Part shown: one piece after another, positions 16,328-23,737 of the stretch | Numbering within the stretch: position 1 is the stretch's first letter | Layout: the number at the start of each line of letters is the position of its first letter | DNA from: Halodurantibacterium flavum | GTDB lineage: Bacteria; Pseudomonadota; Alphaproteobacteria; Rhodobacterales; Rhodobacteraceae | Direction of reading: 5' to 3' | Assembly (NCBI RefSeq): GCF_042681825.1 | Contig: NZ_JBHUGH010000037.1 | Coordinates: 62,001-126,000 of the forward strand | Length of the DNA stretch: 64,000 nucleotides | Translations under genes and position numbers: made by a program | Notes under the pieces: generated by a model | The model's database searches: none | Seen by the model: only the letters and a program-made list of their open reading frames with translations | Told to the model about the DNA's origin: nothing

Positions 16328-18227
16328 CCGCCCGCCCCTGTCCGGCTCGCCCCTGACCGGCCCGCCCCACAGCGAGAAGTTCGACCACAAAGCAGGCCCC
16401 CCCGCCCGGCGCGGGGTCGAGCCGCAATTCGCCGCCGAAATCCTTGATGATGTTATAGGAAATGGAAAGCCCGAGCCCCAGCCCGCGCCCGACCCCCTTG
16501 GTGGTGAAGAACGGATCGAAGATACGTTCGGCAATCGCCGGGGGGACGCCGGGCCCGTGATCCCGGACGGTGATCGTGACGCGCCCCTTGGCCTGCCCCT
16601 CGTCCTGCCGGGCGACCAGATGGATGCGCCGGTCCGCGCTCCCCTCGACCGCGTCGGCGGCATTGGTGATGAGGTTCACCAGCACCTGCTGCAACCGGAC
16701 CGAGCCTGCCCTGATGTGAATGGGCTGCGGCCCCGTATCCACCAGCAGTTCTGCCCCCGCCGCGCGGAGGCGAAAGGCCACGATTTCCTGCGTCTCGGCC
16801 AGAACATCGGACAGCGCGATATCGTCCAGCCGGTCGTTCGGCTTGCGCGCGAAATTGCGCAGATGACGGCTGAGCGCGGCCATCCGGTCGACCAGCCCCA
16901 CCACCTTGCCGATGTTCAGGCCGGCTTCGGACACACGGTCACGCTCGATCAGGACCAGCGCGTTGTCGGCATAGTTCCGGGCGGCGGCCAGCGGCTGGTT
17001 GAACTCGTGGCTCAGTGCCGCCGACATCTGCCCCAGCGCCGCAAGCTTGCCCGCCTGCACAAGGCTCGCCTGGGTCCGCCGCAGCTCGGCCTCGGTGGCG
17101 CGGCGCTCGGCTACCTCGCCCTCCAGCCGGTGGTTGACAGTGGCGAGCTCCTGCGTGCGCTCGATCACGCGGCGTTCCAGTTCGGCGCGCGCCTCTTGCT
17201 GCATCTGCATCCGGTCGCGCAGTCGGGCGCGGCGTTGCAGCCAGGTGGCGGCCCCCATCGTGCCCAGCCCCACCAGCAAAAGCGCAACCATGATCGCCGT
17301 CAGCGCCTGCGTGCGCACCGAAGCCGTGTCGAGCAGCACCTGCACCGTCCAGCCCGCCTCGGGCATTTCTTCTGCGCGGATCAGGTATTCCCGCATTCCG
17401 GTCGGCGTCGTCAGGCCCATCAGGCTGTGGCCCGCGAATTCCTCGCGCGTGATGGGCAGTTCGCGGAGCCTTGCATTCGCATAGCGCTGGGTCGCGGCGG
17501 TGCGGGCGCGCCGGTCCGAGGTGAGCGGCAGGGTCGAGGCGAAGTGCCAGTCGGCGCGGCTGGACATGAAGATGATGCCCTCGGGGTCGGTCACGATGAT
17601 CTCGTAATCGCCGCCGCGCCAGGTTTCCTCGATCGCGTCCACGTCGATCTTGAAGGCGACGACGCCCAGCACCGCGTCCCCCTCGCGGATCGGCGCGCCG
17701 AAGTAATAGCCGCGTTTGAGCGAGGTGGTGCCAAGCGCAAAGAACCGCCCCTCACCGCCCGATGCCGCGTCGAAGAAATAGGGACGATAGGCGAAGTTCT
17801 GGCCGACGAAGGAAAAATCGGTGTCGTGGTTGTTCGCCGCGATGGTGGTCCCGTCCGGCAGCATCACATAGATGTCGGAGGATTGCAGAAGCGTGTTGAT
17901 CTCGGCCAGATAGGCGTTCGCCTCGGCCACCGCCCCGGGGTCGTCGGGCCGGGTGACGACGGCGCGCACTATATCGTGGTCGGCAATGAGTTGCGGCAGC
18001 CGCTCGAACCGTTCCATCTGGCCCCGCAGCACGGCGATGGCCAGGCGCAACGTATTCTCGCCCCGCTGGGCGGCTGCATCAAAGCTTACTTGCGTCGCAT
18101 AACGCCCGCCGAACGTGCCGATCCCGACAAAGAGCGCCAGCGCCAGCAGGGTCAGCCAGCGCCAGTTGTGCCGGAACGCTGCCGGGCGCAGGCCCGTGAC
18201 GGGCGCGGGGGATGTCAGATCGCTCAT
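16299..18227 (-). CDS. DctB-like membrane sensor histidine kinase
   Basis: Senses a periplasmic ligand and phosphorylates the neighbouring regulator. The 642-residue protein has a first membrane helix at about 22-40, a ~260-residue periplasmic double-PDC-like sensor domain (containing YVMLPDGTTIAA and the Y-R-P-Y-F segment typical of DctB), a second helix at about 309-330 and a coiled linker. The kinase core has H-box SHEFNQPLAA (His407), N-box NLITNAADA, G1 DHGPGV, F-box DPFFTTK and G2 GLGLGLSI. The last residues are a low-complexity GRAGQGRAGQGRA stretch that encodes, in another frame, the start of the regulator. It lies 51 nt downstream of xthA. Confidence 0.92.
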   Translation of the reverse strand: MSDLTSPAPVTGLRPAAFRHNWRWLTLLALALFVGIGTFGGRYATQVSFDAAAQRGENTLRLAIAVLRGQMERFERLPQLIADHDIVRAVVTRPDDPGAVAEANAYLAEINTLLQSSDIYVMLPDGTTIAANNHDTDFSFVGQNFAYRPYFFDAASGGEGRFFALGTTSLKRGYYFGAPIREGDAVLGVVAFKIDVDAIEETWRGGDYEIIVTDPEGIIFMSSRADWHFASTLPLTSDRRARTAATQRYANARLRELPITREEFAGHSLMGLTTPTGMREYLIRAEEMPEAGWTVQVLLDTASVRTQALTAIMVALLLVGLGTMGAATWLQRRARLRDRMQMQQEARAELERRVIERTQELATVNHRLEGEVAERRATEAELRRTQASLVQAGKLAALGQMSAALSHEFNQPLAAARNYADNALVLIERDRVSEAGLNIGKVVGLVDRMAALSRHLRNFARKPNDRLDDIALSDVLAETQEIVAFRLRAAGAELLVDTGPQPIHIRAGSVRLQQVLVNLITNAADAVEGSADRRIHLVARQDEGQAKGRVTITVRDHGPGVPPAIAERIFDPFFTTKGVGRGLGLGLSISYNIIKDFGGELRLDPAPGGGACFVVELLAVGRAGQGRAGQGRADGDRQDPSG

Positions 18228-18278
18228 CCCACCGTTCTAGCGCCGGCGGACCGGTCTGGGAACAGGCTGCGACGGGGA

Positions 18279-19058
18279 TCAGGCGTCAAGGTCGACCCAG
18301 ATCGGCACATGGTCCGACGGCTTGTCGCCCGCCCGCTCGGCGCTGTCGATCTGGCAGTCCCGCAGCAGATCCGCGGCCTGCGGCGTCAGCAGCAGATGGT
18401 CGATCCGGATGCCGTCATTGCGGCGCCACGCCCCGGCCTGATAATCCCAGAAGGTATAGTGGCCCGGCCCATGGTGACGTGCCCGGAACGCATCGGTAAA
18501 GCCCAGGTTCACGACCCGGCGGAACGCCTCGCGGCTTTCGAGCCGGAAAAGCGCATCCTCGCGCCAGGCTTCGGGGCGGGCGGCATCCTCGGCTTGCGGA
18601 ATGATGTTGTAGTCGCCCAGCATCACCGCCGGTTCCTCGGCGGCCAGCAGATCTCGCGCGCGCCGCTCAAGCCGGGCCATCCAGGCGAGTTTGTAGTCGT
18701 ATTTCGGCCCCGGCGCCGGGTTGCCGTTGGGCAGATACATCCCGCAGATGCGGATCGCCCGTTTGCCGGTCACGGTCGCCTCGATCCAGCGGGCCTGATC
18801 GTCGCCGTCGTCGCCGGGCAGGCCGCGGCTTACATCCTCCAGCGGGAATTTCGACAGGATCGCGACGCCGTTGAAGCCCTTTTGCCCATGGGTTTCGACG
18901 TTATAGCCGCGGTCCTCGAACATCTCGCGCGGGAAGGCTTCGTCCTGCGACTTGATTTCCTGCAGCACGACGACATCCGGATGGGCATGGTCAAGCCAGC
19001 GCGGCAGGGCCTCGGCCCGGGCCTTGATGCCGTTGATGTTGAAGCTCGCGATCTTCAT
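18279..19058 (-). CDS. xthA: Exodeoxyribonuclease III (xth family)
   Basis: AP endonuclease/3' exonuclease of base-excision repair. The 259-residue protein shows the family's catalytic motifs in order: SFNINGIKAR (Asn7), LQEIKSQD (metal-binding Glu34), YLPNGN (Tyr region), LGDYNIIP (Asp/Asn pair), and the C-terminal SDHVPIW with the catalytic His. Start 19058 (MKIASFNINGIK) is the conserved N terminus. Just upstream is an 11-bp tandem duplication at 19066-19087. It is co-directional with the two-component genes, 51 nt away. Confidence 0.95.
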   Translation of the reverse strand: MKIASFNINGIKARAEALPRWLDHAHPDVVVLQEIKSQDEAFPREMFEDRGYNVETHGQKGFNGVAILSKFPLEDVSRGLPGDDGDDQARWIEATVTGKRAIRICGMYLPNGNPAPGPKYDYKLAWMARLERRARDLLAAEEPAVMLGDYNIIPQAEDAARPEAWREDALFRLESREAFRRVVNLGFTDAFRARHHGPGHYTFWDYQAGAWRRNDGIRIDHLLLTPQAADLLRDCQIDSAERAGDKPSDHVPIWVDLDA

Positions 19059-19133
19059 GTCCACCCCCTGACTGTGCCCTGACTGTGCCGGCATGCTGCC
19101 GCCACTGGGCCGCCAAGGGATAGCGCGGCTGGC

Positions 19134-19466
19134 TCAGATTGAAAAGCTGACGCCGCACCCGCAGGAGCTGGAGGCGTTCGGGTTCTCGATCACGAAGCGC
19201 GCGCCGATCAGTTCTTCGGAAAAGTCGATCACCGCGTTTTGCAGGAACGGCAGCGACACCGGATCGACCAGCACCCGCTGGCCGTTCTTTTCCAGCACCA
19301 GATCATCGGGCGCGGGGTCGTCCAGCTTGATGTCATACTGAAAGCCGGAACAGCCGCCCCCCTCGACCGCGACGCGCAGCGCGCAGGGGTTGCCCGCAGT
19401 TTCGGCGATTTCGGCAAGGCGTTCAAAGGCCCGGTCGGTGACTTTGGGCGGAAGCGTCAGGTCCAT
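19134..19466 (-). CDS. erpA: A-type iron-sulfur carrier (ErpA/IscA family)
   Basis: Delivers Fe-S clusters to apoproteins. The product is ~110 residues with the three conserved cysteines of the HesB/IscA family: one in EGGGCSGFQY (about residue 38) and the C-terminal SSCGCGVSFSI pair. ATG 19466 (MDLTLPPKVT) gives the usual length; an in-frame ATG at 19484 would add six residues and is possible. It is divergent from the dGTPase gene with about 80 bp between them. ErpA versus IscA/SufA cannot be settled by sequence alone; with no isc/suf genes nearby, a stand-alone ErpA is the best guess. Confidence 0.9.
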   Translation of the reverse strand: MDLTLPPKVTDRAFERLAEIAETAGNPCALRVAVEGGGCSGFQYDIKLDDPAPDDLVLEKNGQRVLVDPVSLPFLQNAVIDFSEELIGARFVIENPNASSSCGCGVSFSI

Positions 19467-19545
19467 GGCGGTCCATTTCGGCATTTCAGGCGGTTACATC
19501 ATGCAATATAAGCAAGCGTGATGGCCACGACAAGAACGGGACCCC

Positions 19546-20682
19546 ATGCTTGCCAGCTATGCCTCGGACCCTGCGCAGACGCGCGGCCGCCTGCACCCCG
19601 AACGGATGAGCACCTTTCGCAGCGAGTTTCAGCGCGACCGCGACCGCATCATCCATTCCTCGGCCTTCCGGCGGCTCAAGCACAAGACGCAGGTCTTTGT
19701 GGAGCATGAGGGCGATTACTATCGCACCCGCCTGACCCATTCGATCGAGGTGGCGCAGGTCGCCCGCACCATTGCCGGTGTCCTTGGCCTGAACGAGGAA
19801 CTGGCAGAGGCGGTGGCGCTGGCCCATGACCTGGGCCACACGCCCTTCGGCCACACCGGCGAGGATGCGCTGAGCGAACTGATGGCCCCCTATGGCGGGT
19901 TCGACCACAATGCGCAGGCGATCCGGATCGTCACCTCGCTGGAACGGCATTATGCCGATTTCGACGGGCTGAACCTGACCTGGGAAACGCTGGAAGGGAT
20001 CGCCAAGCATAATGGCCCCGTGAAAGGCGACATCCCCTGGGCGCTGGCCGAGGTCAATGCCGGCTGGGATCTTGAGCTTCACACCCATGCCAGCGCCGAG
20101 GCGCAGGTGGCGGCCATCGCCGATGACGTTGCCTATTCCCATCACGACCTGCATGACGGGCTGCGTTCGGGTCTTTTCACCGAGGCGGATCTGATGGAAC
20201 TGCCCGTGACCGGCCCCGCCTTCGAGGCTGTGGACAGGCTCTATCCCGGGCTCGACCCGATGCGGCGCCGGCATGAGGCGCTGCGGCGGGTCTTCGGCAT
20301 TCTGGTCGAGGATGTGATCGCCGTCGCCCGCGCGCGGCTCGACGCCGCCCAACCGCAAAGCGCCGATGACATCCGCGCCATGGGCACGACGATGATCCGC
20401 TTTTCCAAGAAGCTCTACATGGAGCTGAAATCGATCCGGTCGTTCCTCTTCACCCGAATGTATCGCGCCCCGAGCGTGATGGAGGAACGCGCGCGTGTGA
20501 CGGCCGTGGTGCGCGGGCTCTTCCCGCTCTACCTTTCACGCCCCGAGCTTTTGCCCGCCGAATGGCGCGAGGATGTGACGCGCGCGCAGGACGAAACGGC
20601 GCTGGCGCGGATCGTGTCGGATTACGTTGCGGGCATGACCGACCGCTTCGCGATCCAGGAACACGCCCGCCTGTTGGGCTAA
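19546..20682 (+). CDS. dgt: Deoxyguanosinetriphosphate triphosphohydrolase-like protein (HD domain)
   Basis: HD-domain dNTP triphosphohydrolase that cleaves dGTP to deoxyguanosine and triphosphate, affecting dNTP pools. The 378-residue protein shows the opening R-S-E-F-Q-R-D-R-D-R-I-I-H-S-S-A-F-R-R-L-K and the metal-binding set RLTHSIEVAQ, ALAHDLGHTPFGHTGE (His-Asp) and a later D-D-V-A-Y-S-H-H-D segment. It is of the shorter, alphaproteobacterial type rather than the 500-residue E. coli Dgt. The 3' end overlaps the convergent DUF1638 gene by 4 bp. Confidence 0.93.
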   Translation: MLASYASDPAQTRGRLHPERMSTFRSEFQRDRDRIIHSSAFRRLKHKTQVFVEHEGDYYRTRLTHSIEVAQVARTIAGVLGLNEELAEAVALAHDLGHTPFGHTGEDALSELMAPYGGFDHNAQAIRIVTSLERHYADFDGLNLTWETLEGIAKHNGPVKGDIPWALAEVNAGWDLELHTHASAEAQVAAIADDVAYSHHDLHDGLRSGLFTEADLMELPVTGPAFEAVDRLYPGLDPMRRRHEALRRVFGILVEDVIAVARARLDAAQPQSADDIRAMGTTMIRFSKKLYMELKSIRSFLFTRMYRAPSVMEERARVTAVVRGLFPLYLSRPELLPAEWREDVTRAQDETALARIVSDYVAGMTDRFAIQEHARLLG

Positions 20683-21353
20683 AGCCGCGCCAGCGCCGGT
20701 TCCAGGTCGCCATAGCCGGTAAAGCGGCGCTCATAGCGCAGCCCGAGCCGGGCGGCGCAATCGCGCGCCTTTGCGTCCAGCGCCGGGTCGTCGGTCTGCG
20801 CCTGATAGATGAGCCGGTCGTAATGGGCGAAATACATGTCCCGCAATTCCGGATGCCGGTCGAGGCCCATGGGCCGCCAGACAAAGGCGTCGAACTGCCG
20901 GACCAGAAAATCGGTAAGATAGAAGGCCGTGAACTCCTCCTCCGCCTTGGCGGCAAAGGCGGCGTTGCCCTCGAAGAACGAGTAGCAATGCGGGCCCTCG
21001 ACCATCTCGACACCCAGTTCCGCGCATTTCGCCTGCAAAAGGCCCCCGGTCCCGCAATCGGCATAGACGACGAAGATCCGGTCATACCGGGCGCGGTGGT
21101 GCCGTACGGCCTGCTCGACCGCCGCAGGAATACGGTCGGGCCAGAGATGCAGGTTCGCGGGCAGGCAGGTCAGGTCAAGGTGATCCCAGCGGTTCGCGCC
21201 CTTCAGCGCGAGGATTTCCCGCGCAAGCGCGCCGCAGGCGATCAGCAGGACAGTCCCGCCACCCGTCGCGGACAGGCCGGCCTCTGTAAGCTGCTCATCG
21301 GACGGAAGCGCGCCGGGGGGTACGCCCTGGGGGTGCAGGTCAGTCATTTCCAT
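20679..21353 (-). CDS. DUF1638 domain protein linked to corrinoid methyltransferases
   Basis: A 224-residue soluble protein of the DUF1638 family, whose biochemical role is unresolved. Visible motifs include L-L-I-A-C-G-A-L-A-R-E-I near residue 40, Y-A-D-C-G-T-G-G-L-L at about residue 98 and G-P-H-C-Y-S-F-F at about 121; the conserved cysteines suggest metal or corrinoid handling. DUF1638 genes are typically beside methylamine-type corrinoid proteins, as here, so a role in methyl transfer, cobalamin reactivation or cofactor delivery is a fair inference. It overlaps the preceding small membrane gene by 10 nt and the convergent dgt gene by 4 nt. Confidence 0.85.
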   Translation of the reverse strand: MEMTDLHPQGVPPGALPSDEQLTEAGLSATGGGTVLLIACGALAREILALKGANRWDHLDLTCLPANLHLWPDRIPAAVEQAVRHHRARYDRIFVVYADCGTGGLLQAKCAELGVEMVEGPHCYSFFEGNAAFAAKAEEEFTAFYLTDFLVRQFDAFVWRPMGLDRHPELRDMYFAHYDRLIYQAQTDDPALDAKARDCAARLGLRYERRFTGYGDLEPALARL

Positions 21354-21514
21354 CGCCTGCCTGCGACAAACGCCCCGGCCGCCGCCAGCAGAAGGGCGAG
21401 GGGAAGCGCCGGTTCAACCGCGGAACCGGGCACGATGAGGCTCGCCGCTAGGATGGTCAGCCCCGCCGCACCGATCACGCCGGCAAGGAGAATGGCAAAG
21501 CGGGCAGGGGGCAT
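21344..21514 (-). CDS. Small membrane protein (56 aa) in the corrinoid methyltransferase cluster
   Basis: A 56-residue, two-helix hydrophobic peptide (MPPARFAILLAGVIGAAGLT..., ending AGRRWK) with no family I recognise. It lies between the corrinoid protein gene and the DUF1638 gene and its 3' end overlaps the DUF1638 start by 10 nt, which suggests translational coupling and real expression. ATG 21514 is chosen because the longer open frame upstream adds a polar, non-hydrophobic stretch. It may be a genuine partner or simply a small protein riding in the operon. Confidence 0.55.
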   Translation of the reverse strand: MPPARFAILLAGVIGAAGLTILAASLIVPGSAVEPALPLALLLAAAGAFVAGRRWK

Positions 21515-21646
21515 GGGCAGACCTTTCGCGGGATGTTCCGTGATGGCCTTTATATCGGGACGAAGGGCGACCCTGTGAAGGGTCGTCACAATATCCGAAC
21601 GCAGGACGACCCCGAAAAGGATCGCCCCGGCATCACATGGGATCGG

Positions 21647-22354
21647 TTACGCGCCGGCATCCATCTGGTTGTGTTTGCGCGCGATGAACTGCTTGGCGGT
21701 TTCGACCGCCACGGCCGCGTCGCGGCAATAGGCGTCGGCGCCGATGGCGCGGCCGAATTCCTCGTTCAGGGGGGCGCCGCCCACCAGCACGATATAGTCG
21801 TCGCGGATGCCCTTTTCCTTCATCGTGTCGATCACGACCTTCATGTAGGGCATGGTGGTGGTCAGCAGCGCCGACATGCCGAGGATATCGGCCTTCTCGC
21901 GCTCCAGCGCCTCCAGATAGGTTTCGACGGGGTTGTTGATGCCCAGATCGACGATCTCGAAGCCCGCGCCCTCCATCATCATGCCGACGAGGTTCTTGCC
22001 GATGTCGTGGATGTCACCCTTGACGGTGCCGATCACCATCTTGCCAACGCGCGGCGCGCCGGTCTCGACCAGCAAGGGCTTGAGGATGGACATGCCGCCC
22101 TTCATCGCATTGGCCGCCAGCAGGACCTCGGGGACGAACAGGATGCCGTCGCGGAAGTCGTTGCCGACGATCGTCATGCCGGCGACCAGGGCCTCGGTCA
22201 GGATGCGATAGGGCGTCCAGCCCCGGTCGAGCAGGATGTGAACCGCCTCTTCGATCTCTTCCTTGAGCCCGTCATAGAGGTCGTCATACATCTGCAGGAC
22301 AAGATCCTCATCCGACAGTTCGGACAGGATGATCTCTTCGTCGTCATTGGCCAT
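21647..22354 (-). CDS. Corrinoid (B12-binding) methyltransferase protein, MtbC/MetH-domain type
   Basis: Carries a methyl group on cobalamin between a methyl donor and homocysteine. The 235-residue protein has the N-terminal four-helix cap domain (to about residue 95) and the B12-binding Rossmann domain with the lower-axial ligand motif D-I-H-D-I-G-K-N (His116) and the following G-M-S-A-L-L-T-T-T and V-L-V-G-G-A-P-L-N motifs. It follows the homocysteine methyltransferase gene in the same direction (169-nt gap). Together they stand in for the homocysteine-binding and cobalamin modules of one-piece MetH; the folate (pterin-binding) and reactivation modules would have to be elsewhere. Confidence 0.92.
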   Translation of the reverse strand: MANDDEEIILSELSDEDLVLQMYDDLYDGLKEEIEEAVHILLDRGWTPYRILTEALVAGMTIVGNDFRDGILFVPEVLLAANAMKGGMSILKPLLVETGAPRVGKMVIGTVKGDIHDIGKNLVGMMMEGAGFEIVDLGINNPVETYLEALEREKADILGMSALLTTTMPYMKVVIDTMKEKGIRDDYIVLVGGAPLNEEFGRAIGADAYCRDAAVAVETAKQFIARKHNQMDAGA

Positions 22355-22474
22355 TTCGCATTCCCCAGCTTTCTGGCGTGTCCCCACGCCTGACCATCCC
22401 CTGAAGGCATCCATGAGGCCAAAGGCCGCGGCAGACTGCGACGATTGCGACGCGCGACCCGCCTGAACCGACCT

Positions 22475-22539
22475 CAGCCGCGAAGGCGGCACCAGACCCC
22501 AGCCGCACCGGTGGCACCAGAGGTCAGCCGCGCCGGCGG
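22475..22539. repeat. Short 25-bp-period imperfect tandem repeat at the 3' end of the homocysteine methyltransferase gene
   Basis: Three units starting at 22475, 22500 and 22525 share cagccgc followed by a GGC-rich stretch; the first two also share ggcaccaga. The third unit overlaps the stop codon and the arginine-rich tail of the methyltransferase gene. The units can form weak hairpins in the intercistronic RNA. Confidence 0.5.
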
Positions 22540-23534
22540 CGGCGCGTGCGGGTTTCCTCGGGGGTGTCGCCGGTGCCGTCGCTGGCCGAAGAGAAGGGCC
22601 CGAGCTGCGCCGTGATCTGGTCGAGCGTCGGGCGCGGCCCCTGAGGACGAGTTTCGAGCGCTGCCCGCATCGCGCGCAGATGCTCGGGCATCGTGCCGCA
22701 GCAGCCGCCGATGATCCGCGCCCCCGCATCGCGGACCAGCACCGCATATTCCGCCATCAGCGCCGGTGTGCCGTCGTAGTGGATATGTCCGTCGTGGTAT
22801 TTCGGGATGCCGGCATTGCCCTTGGCGATCACCGGGTGTTCGGTTCCCTGCGCGGCAAAGCCCAGCACGGTGCGGACCAGATCGGATGCGCCCACGCCGC
22901 AATTCGCGCCGAAGGCGAGCGGCGGGTAGGGCAGTTTCTCGACCAGATCGGCCAGCTTGGCCGAGGTGATGCCCATCATCGTGCGCCCGGCGGTATCAAA
23001 GCTCATGGTGCCGCACCAGGGCATCCCGGCCAGCCGTGCGGCCTCGGCCGCGGCGCGGAATTCCTCGGCCGCGGAAATGGTCTCGACCCACAGCACATCG
23101 GCGCCGCCGGCCTTCAGACCTTCGGCCTGTTCGTGGAACATCTCGACGGCGAGCTCATGGGTCAGCGACCCCATCGGGGCCATGATCTCGCCGGTCGGGC
23201 CCACCGACCCCGCGACGACCACGGGCCGGCCTGCGGCATCCGCGATCTCGCGTCCCAGCGAGGCAGCGATTCGATTGAGTTCATGCACCCGGCCCTCGGC
23301 CTGATGCAGTTTCAGCCGGCTCGCATTGCCGCCAAAGCTGTTGGTGAGGAAGATGTCCGAGCCGGCCTCGACCGACCCCCGGTAAAGCGCGCGGATCTTG
23401 TCCGGTTCCGTCACGTTCCAGAGCTCGGGCGCGTCACCTGACGAGAGGCCCATGTTGAACAGGTTGGTTCCGGTCGCGCCATCGGCAAGCAGCCAGTCGC
23501 GCTGTTCCAAGAGCCGGGAAAGTGCGTCGCCCAT
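22524..23534 (-). CDS. bmt: Homocysteine S-methyltransferase, BHMT-like (split methionine synthase component)
   Basis: Zinc-dependent enzyme that methylates homocysteine to methionine. The 336-residue TIM barrel carries the nucleotide-free N-terminal signature LADGATGTNLF (residues 16-26) and all three zinc cysteines: Cys212 in GANCG and Cys278/279 in GGCCGT. The C terminus ends in an arginine run (TRRRRRG). Rhodobacteraceae use such proteins with a separate corrinoid protein, as encoded immediately downstream, rather than full-length MetH; betaine as a direct methyl donor is the alternative. The start at 23534 has the ribosome site aagggg 7 nt upstream, and that site is buried in a hairpin (see leader entry), implying translational regulation. 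Confidence 0.88.
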   Translation of the reverse strand: MGDALSRLLEQRDWLLADGATGTNLFNMGLSSGDAPELWNVTEPDKIRALYRGSVEAGSDIFLTNSFGGNASRLKLHQAEGRVHELNRIAASLGREIADAAGRPVVVAGSVGPTGEIMAPMGSLTHELAVEMFHEQAEGLKAGGADVLWVETISAAEEFRAAAEAARLAGMPWCGTMSFDTAGRTMMGITSAKLADLVEKLPYPPLAFGANCGVGASDLVRTVLGFAAQGTEHPVIAKGNAGIPKYHDGHIHYDGTPALMAEYAVLVRDAGARIIGGCCGTMPEHLRAMRAALETRPQGPRPTLDQITAQLGPFSSASDGTGDTPEETRTRRRRRG

Positions 23535-23540
23535 CGAAAG

Positions 23541-23667
23541 GCCCCTTCAGATACCAAAGGGGCGGCATGGCTGCCGCCCGTTGCGTCTGGCCTCAGCGCC
23601 AGCCTTTGCCGCCTGGCTTCGCCGCCAGCCCTTGCCGCAGTCTCTGCCACAAGGGTTAACCTGAGGC
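23541..23667 (-). promoter_or_regulatory. Structured 5' leader of the homocysteine methyltransferase gene, candidate riboswitch or translational switch
   Basis: On the minus-strand RNA, gcctcag (23667-23661) can pair with ctgaggc (23596-23590) to close a domain. Inside it are a hairpin with cccttg/caaggg (23655-23629) continued by gcag-aga-ctgc, and a second with ctggc/gccag (23628-23613). The second gccag could instead pair with ctggc at 23602-23598. Downstream, gggcggca/tgccgccc (23579-23560) competes with gcccctt/aaggggc (23563-23541), which share bases 23560-23563. The latter hairpin contains the ribosome site of the gene. I do not recognise SAM-II, SAH, cobalamin or THF riboswitch consensus sequences in it. 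Confidence 0.5.
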
Positions 23668-23695
23668 AAATTCATATCCGGCATAATCTTCATGA

Positions 23696-23715
23696 GGCTC
23701 GTTCATGAACGAGCC
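23696..23715. promoter_or_regulatory. 20-bp perfect palindrome upstream of the homocysteine methyltransferase leader
   Basis: The sequence ggctcgttcatgaacgagcc is a perfect inverted repeat centred on TTCATGAA. It lies 22 bp after the stop of the zeta-inhibitor gene (minus strand) and upstream of the methyltransferase leader. It may be an operator for a dimeric repressor or a loop-poor transcription stop for the upstream gene; no T-run follows on the minus strand, so I favour an operator. Confidence 0.45.
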
Positions 23716-23737
23716 CCCGAGAATGCGACCACGGGGG

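Noticed and set aside
16101..19082. 993-codon open frame on the plus strand opposite the two-component genes and xthA
   Set aside because: Shadow of a verified kinase and exonuclease III; amino acid composition is not protein-like.
23590..23735. SAM-II, SAH, SAM-V or cobalamin riboswitch before the homocysteine methyltransferase gene
   Set aside because: By eye none of the conserved cores is present; the leader is reported as unassigned instead.
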